A stretch of 64,000 nt of DNA, from NCBI GenBank assembly GCA_028716385.1, contig JAQUPX010000003.1:310001-374000 (forward strand), in the 5' to 3' direction. This DNA is from a bacterium (GTDB lineage Bacteria > Hydrothermota > UBA3073 > JACQXS01 > JAQTXJ01). The notes below the pieces were generated by a model. It saw only the letters and a list, made by a program, of their open reading frames with translations. It had not been told where the DNA came from and did no database searches. A program made the translations under genes and the position numbers. This document shows positions 60,289-64,000 of the stretch, piece by piece. Every line of letters starts with the position of its first letter. Position 1 is the first letter of the stretch.

Positions 60289-61794
60289 CTACTTTTTTTT
60301 CAATACTATGAGACTTTTTGTTGCTTTGAAATTATCCGCTTCCATACGACAGAAATAAATACCATTTGAGACTTTCTGCCCGGCATTATCCTTCCCATTC
60401 CAGAAAACTCTGTACGTGCCACATTTTTGATTATTGGCAGCTAATGTTTTAATAGTTCTACCTGTTATATCATAAATCTTAAGTGTAACCATTGCATCTT
60501 TTGGCAAAGCGTATTCAACATAAGTTCCGAAAGTAACCGGATTAGGATAATTTGGGCATAACTTAAATTGAGGATTTTTTGGCGATTGCGTTTCTTCTAC
60601 CGGAATTACCGTTTCTAAAATGGGACAGGAATCGCCATCCATCATCTGCGACAACGTCCAGAACATCATACCTTTCATATTATGGTCTGTACAATATGTT
60701 TTCTTTGCGGTTATGGAAAGCGGTGTTTCGTAGAATATAAGGCTTATATTACGGGGTTGTCCCCATATTTGTGCGGATACCAAATCATTTGTTGCCGGCG
60801 TATGCCAATACGAGCATTTGCCTGTATCGTCCCATGCTTCAACCATTTCAGGATTAGCGGCAAGAACCTGTTTTACCCAACTCCAGGTAACAACGTTGTC
60901 ATTGGCAATACTATAAGTTTCACCTGCTGCTCCTCCATTTAAGTCAGTGTTGGAATATGGGGCTATAGGAGCATATCCATCACTGTTTATATCGCCCCAT
61001 ACGGAACCAAAACCTCCAACTCCCATCATAATCATTGAATCCGGGACGCCTGCAGACGTCCACCTATTAAGAACATACTCTATTGAATACGGGTTAGAAC
61101 CTGCAGAATATAGAGGAGTCAAAGGTATCGGAATGAGCCATCCTCCCCACTGGGCTATGTCCAGATAAGTCATTGGCATAAATACGTCAACTGCGTTTTT
61201 GGCAGGCGCTAAATCAACGGCATCTTGCCCCTGACAGCCCGTTGGGATAGTAATAATTGCATCCGGCCAGGCTGCTCTGAGTTTCTGTGCAAGTATCACC
61301 AGTTTGGAGTAGTCAACGGCATCTTCCCAATCCAGGTCTAACCCATCAAAACCAATCGGTTGTAGTACAGCCTTAATATTTGCAACAAAACTATCAATGT
61401 TTGCCGTTGATGTAGCTTTGTCCCAGATACTATCAGGATTAGAACCTGCTCCGCCAAGCATACACATAACTTTGCGGTTCTCAATATGCCCCGTATCTAC
61501 ATAACCTTTTGCAGTATTTCGCCATGCAGTCCATCCGCTACTCCAACCATCGGCCACCTCTAAAGTATATACGTTTCCTGATTTTACCGGCCATAAATAA
61601 CCAAGGCTTAAATGGGTAATATGTTCCCATGGCACGTTTTGTGCAGGAACATCAGCCCACTGGTAACAAGGATGATATGCAATCACCCACATATCTTTGG
61701 CAATTGAATCATTTGCAATCGTTGTAACGGCTAAAACAGTTCCTATTAAAAGCAATGCTACTTTTCTCAATATAGCAAATCTCAATGTTTTCAT
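60289..61794 (-). CDS. Secreted GH18 glycoside hydrolase with sorting domain
   Basis: 501 residues. A signal peptide (VALLLIGTVLAVTTIANDSIA) is followed by a GH18 barrel with the full catalytic motif DGLDLDWED (DxxDxDxE) and flanking strands WVIAYHPCYQWADV, VMCMLGGAG, VFMPMTYLDIAQW and MMGVGGFG. GH18 enzymes cut chitin or related N-acetylglucosamine polymers, or act in the wall. The last ~85 residues are a Por/FlgD-like sorting domain (FKLCPNYPNPVTFGTYVEYA, VTLKIYDITGRTIKTL). Ribosome site aaggagga before the ATG. It is transcribed alone on this strand. Confidence 0.88.
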   Translation of the reverse strand: MKTLRFAILRKVALLLIGTVLAVTTIANDSIAKDMWVIAYHPCYQWADVPAQNVPWEHITHLSLGYLWPVKSGNVYTLEVADGWSSGWTAWRNTAKGYVDTGHIENRKVMCMLGGAGSNPDSIWDKATSTANIDSFVANIKAVLQPIGFDGLDLDWEDAVDYSKLVILAQKLRAAWPDAIITIPTGCQGQDAVDLAPAKNAVDVFMPMTYLDIAQWGGWLIPIPLTPLYSAGSNPYSIEYVLNRWTSAGVPDSMIMMGVGGFGSVWGDINSDGYAPIAPYSNTDLNGGAAGETYSIANDNVVTWSWVKQVLAANPEMVEAWDDTGKCSYWHTPATNDLVSAQIWGQPRNISLIFYETPLSITAKKTYCTDHNMKGMMFWTLSQMMDGDSCPILETVIPVEETQSPKNPQFKLCPNYPNPVTFGTYVEYALPKDAMVTLKIYDITGRTIKTLAANNQKCGTYRVFWNGKDNAGQKVSNGIYFCRMEADNFKATKSLIVLKKK

Positions 61795-61965
61795 ATTCTC
61801 CTCCTTATTTTAATCTTTATCATAATCTAAAAGTTTTTATCTGTTCTACAATGAATGTCAAGGGAAATAATTGGTATGTGCGTAGCAGAAAGAGCACTTT
61901 AACAAAAAAATTAAAAAAAAGTTTTGACAAAACATTTTTTAAGAATATGTTCCCCCCAGCATTAA

Positions 61966-63435
61966 ATGCTAACGCAAAAAGACACCCCTTATTTTGACGC
62001 GATGATTAAGTATGTAAAGGATAAGGTGGTTCCTTTTCATACTCCCGGTCACAAACAAGGCGGGGGAACGGTCAAAAAGTTTCGTGATCTCATCGGAGAA
62101 AAAGCTCTAAAACTCGACCTGGATATAGATGATATTGAGAATTACGATAATGCATTAAAATCTGCCCAGAGACTCACAGCAAAAGCTTACGGTGCAGATA
62201 ATTCCTTTTTCCTGGTTAACGGCAGCACAGGTGGAATCCATACAATGCTTTTAGCGACCTGCAATTACGGAGATGAAATAATTGTGCCCCGTAATGCCCA
62301 TAAATCGGTTATGTCAGGAATTATTATGGCAGGCGCAGTTCCCGTGTTTATCCCTTACCAGATTGATAAAGAACTCCACGTTCCTTTTAACGTTGAACCC
62401 GAAGACGTTGAAAGAACCATAAAAGAACATCCAAAAGCAAAAGTGTTAATCATAGCCAGTCCTACTTATTATGGTCTATCAACTGATACCCCGGAGATAG
62501 TCAGAATTGCCCATTCTTATGGAAAAATAATTTTAATTGATGAAGCATGGGGAGCTCATTTTAAGTTTCATCCCGACCTTCCTGTTTCGGCTATGGATGC
62601 CGGAGCCGATATGTGCACCAACAGCACACATAAATTGCTTTCGGGATTAACCCAGAGTTCTATGCTCCATATACAAGGGAATAGGGTAAAAAAGGACAGA
62701 GTCAAATCAATGATCACTTTAATCCAGACAACAAGCCCATCTTGTTTATTAAGAGCTTCCCTTGATTGCACGCGAATGCAAATGGCTACGGAAGGCAAAA
62801 GTTTATTAACAAAAGCTATACGACTGGCAGAAAAAGCGCGCAACGGGATTAACAAAATACAGGGATTACGTTGTCACGGAAAAGAATTAGTCGGTAAAAA
62901 AGGATGCTATGCTATGGACCCGACCCGTCTGATAATTACTGCAAAAGAACTTGGATATACGGGTTATGATATGGAAAAAATATTAAGAGAAAAATACAAA
63001 ATAAAAGTAGAAATGGCAGATTTGTTTAACATTGTAGCAATTGTAAGCATAGGTGATACAGAGAAAAGAATTGATTATTTTCTCTCTTCTCTGGCAGATT
63101 TTGCTTCCAAAGAAAAAGGAAATGTTCAGAAAATTCAACAAATATCAAAAAAATACCATAACATAATAGGTTCTTTAAATAATGTGCCACAGCAGTTGTT
63201 AATCCCCCATCAAGCTCTTTTTAGTCCTCAAAAAGCCGTAACATTAGCCCGATCTGTGGGTGGTATTTCGGCTGAGTTAATCGTTTCTTACCCGCCGGGC
63301 ATACCTTTACTATTACCGGGTGAAAAAATTTCCGGAGAAGTTATTGACTATATTAAAATCGGAATGAATGCAGGTATGAAGTTTACCAGTGCTGAAGACA
63401 ATTCTCTGAAAACTATAAAGGTAGTAATAGACTAA
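61966..63435 (+). CDS. Orn/Lys/Arg decarboxylase, compact fold-I type
   Basis: 489 residues. KVVPFHTPGHKQGGG is the family N-terminus. The PLP Lys is in NSTHKLLSGLTQSSMLHIQG (~residue 223), with DEAWGAHFKFHP before it. The C-terminal PPGIPLLLPGE is conserved. The length suits Gram-positive-type biosynthetic arginine decarboxylase (SpeA-like) or lysine decarboxylase. With speE 1.8 kb away, arginine to agmatine for polyamines is likely, though specificity cannot be read. The ATG has no clear ribosome site. Confidence 0.87.
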   Translation: MLTQKDTPYFDAMIKYVKDKVVPFHTPGHKQGGGTVKKFRDLIGEKALKLDLDIDDIENYDNALKSAQRLTAKAYGADNSFFLVNGSTGGIHTMLLATCNYGDEIIVPRNAHKSVMSGIIMAGAVPVFIPYQIDKELHVPFNVEPEDVERTIKEHPKAKVLIIASPTYYGLSTDTPEIVRIAHSYGKIILIDEAWGAHFKFHPDLPVSAMDAGADMCTNSTHKLLSGLTQSSMLHIQGNRVKKDRVKSMITLIQTTSPSCLLRASLDCTRMQMATEGKSLLTKAIRLAEKARNGINKIQGLRCHGKELVGKKGCYAMDPTRLIITAKELGYTGYDMEKILREKYKIKVEMADLFNIVAIVSIGDTEKRIDYFLSSLADFASKEKGNVQKIQQISKKYHNIIGSLNNVPQQLLIPHQALFSPQKAVTLARSVGGISAELIVSYPPGIPLLLPGEKISGEVIDYIKIGMNAGMKFTSAEDNSLKTIKVVID

Positions 63436-63715
63436 TTTTACCGGATAGCCCCGTTGTCGCTAACGCTCAAGGGCTTCTTACAAACTCTAAGTATTACATC
63501 AAAGAGTTTCTAACAGCGATGAAAAGGGCAGAATCTTTCGCTTCTCCGCCTGCGGCGGACCAGATATCCTGCGAAGCGGGATAAGTTGGAGTAATGTTTC
63601 TAACTAAACAAACTCCAACTAAGAAATCCCTAATCCAGCATAGCTGAAAAGGGCAGAACCTTTCGCTTCGCTCCAGATAGAAATCCCTAATCCAGCATAG
63701 CTGAAAAGGGCTTTC
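63436..63715 (+). repeat. Repeat block running into the end of the amidotransferase gene
   Basis: aatccctaatccagcatagc followed by tgaaaagggc occurs twice (near 63627 and 63685). A third related piece (gcgatgaaaagggcag) is near 63517, with cttctccgcctgcggcgga and ggataagttggagtaatgt, relatives of the flgA upstream repeat. An agcccc ... caagggct pair after the decarboxylase stop could be a terminator. The right copy encodes the last ~8 codons of the minus-strand gene. Confidence 0.65.
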
Positions 63716-64000
63716 TAGAGATTTTAATAAATTCTTTAAATAACTTCTCGTGTAATTTTGTTTGGCGCATTCTTTCGGGATGAAATTGAACGCCTATACA
63801 AAAATGTTTTTTATCTTTGCTCTCTACTGCTTCAATAATTCCGTCACTCGCAACTGCTGATACTACAAGCCCTTTTCCTAATTTTTTTAAAGCCTGATGA
63901 TGATAAGAATTTACCGTTACCTCATTATCGCTATCAAGAATATCCTTAAAAAGCCCGAAAATAAAAGTCCCTTTTTTAATTTTCATCTGGTGCATTTCGT
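63687..64000 (-). CDS. Class I glutamine amidotransferase (PuuD-like), 5' part beyond the window
   Basis: The last ~104 residues are visible; the frame is open to the right edge. EVTVNSYHHQALKKLGKGLV, then SDGIIEAVESKDKKHF and the catalytic His-Glu motif GVQFHPERMRQ match peptidase C26 enzymes such as gamma-glutamyl-GABA hydrolase. These remove gamma-glutamyl groups, for example in putrescine use, which would fit the polyamine neighbours. The nucleophile Cys lies outside. The final residues (SRKPFSAMLD) are read from a dispersed repeat. Confidence 0.82.
   Translation of the reverse strand, partial: EMHQMKIKKGTFIFGLFKDILDSDNEVTVNSYHHQALKKLGKGLVVSAVASDGIIEAVESKDKKHFCIGVQFHPERMRQTKLHEKLFKEFIKISRKPFSAMLD

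Overview
The window is AT-rich and carries no rRNA, tRNA, IS element or CRISPR array that I could see. It looks like a chromosomal segment of an uncultivated, flagellated bacterium with two membranes. FlgA, FlgH and FlgI imply P- and L-rings. Eight secreted proteins end in a Por/T9SS-type sorting domain. A His-type (sulfide-using) Thi4 suggests anaerobic life. The mix of T9SS tails, a GT3-type glycogen synthase, GH57 and Thi4 recalls candidate phyla such as WOR-3/Stahlbacteria or an FCB relative; this is inference.

Layout. (1) 1-25.4 kb: a surface-glycan cluster of glycosyltransferases (GT-A, GT-B, GT9, CgeB-like), SAM methyltransferases, an LmbE deacetylase, TPR proteins and a 1657-residue protein with three radical-SAM modules. 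Several products share one N-terminal helical module, and two share a C-terminal coiled coil, as if docked into one assembly. Two almost identical GxxExxY nuclease-fold units with inverted ends interrupt the cluster. (2) 25.7-37.7 kb: a lipoprotein and seven secreted repeat proteins (FG-GAP, propeller, PQQ-like, beta-helix, kelch-like, LVIVD), each with a C-terminal sorting domain. (3) 38.4-39.1 kb: thi4 on the minus strand. (4) 39.5-48.6 kb: a flagellar rod/ring/hook-junction operon: flgF, flgG, flgA, flgH, flgI, an ACT protein, flgJ, flgN, flgK, flgL. The FlgF-like protein carries an inserted lytic transglycosylase domain, while FlgJ is only the rod-binding part. (5) 48.9-57.4 kb: glycogen metabolism: a TetR regulator, a GT4/GT5-like synthase, a GH57 amylase, a GT3-type glycogen synthase, a debranching enzyme and a GalT-like protein. 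(6) 57.4-64 kb: a DUF362 ferredoxin, deoC, speE, a secreted GH18, an Orn/Lys/Arg decarboxylase and the end of a class I glutamine amidotransferase. The decarboxylase and SpeE together suggest polyamine synthesis.

A second layer runs through the whole window: dispersed A-rich repeats (ccacagaa, cacggata, cgcagataa types) and GC-rich palindromes fill the long intergenic gaps. They also enter genes in frame, forming inter-domain linkers, C-terminal tails and, in some cases, start codons. The most unusual points are the FlgF-transglycosylase fusion with its ACT-protein neighbour, the GxxExxY units as possible mobile elements tied to this repeat family, and the triple radical-SAM protein.
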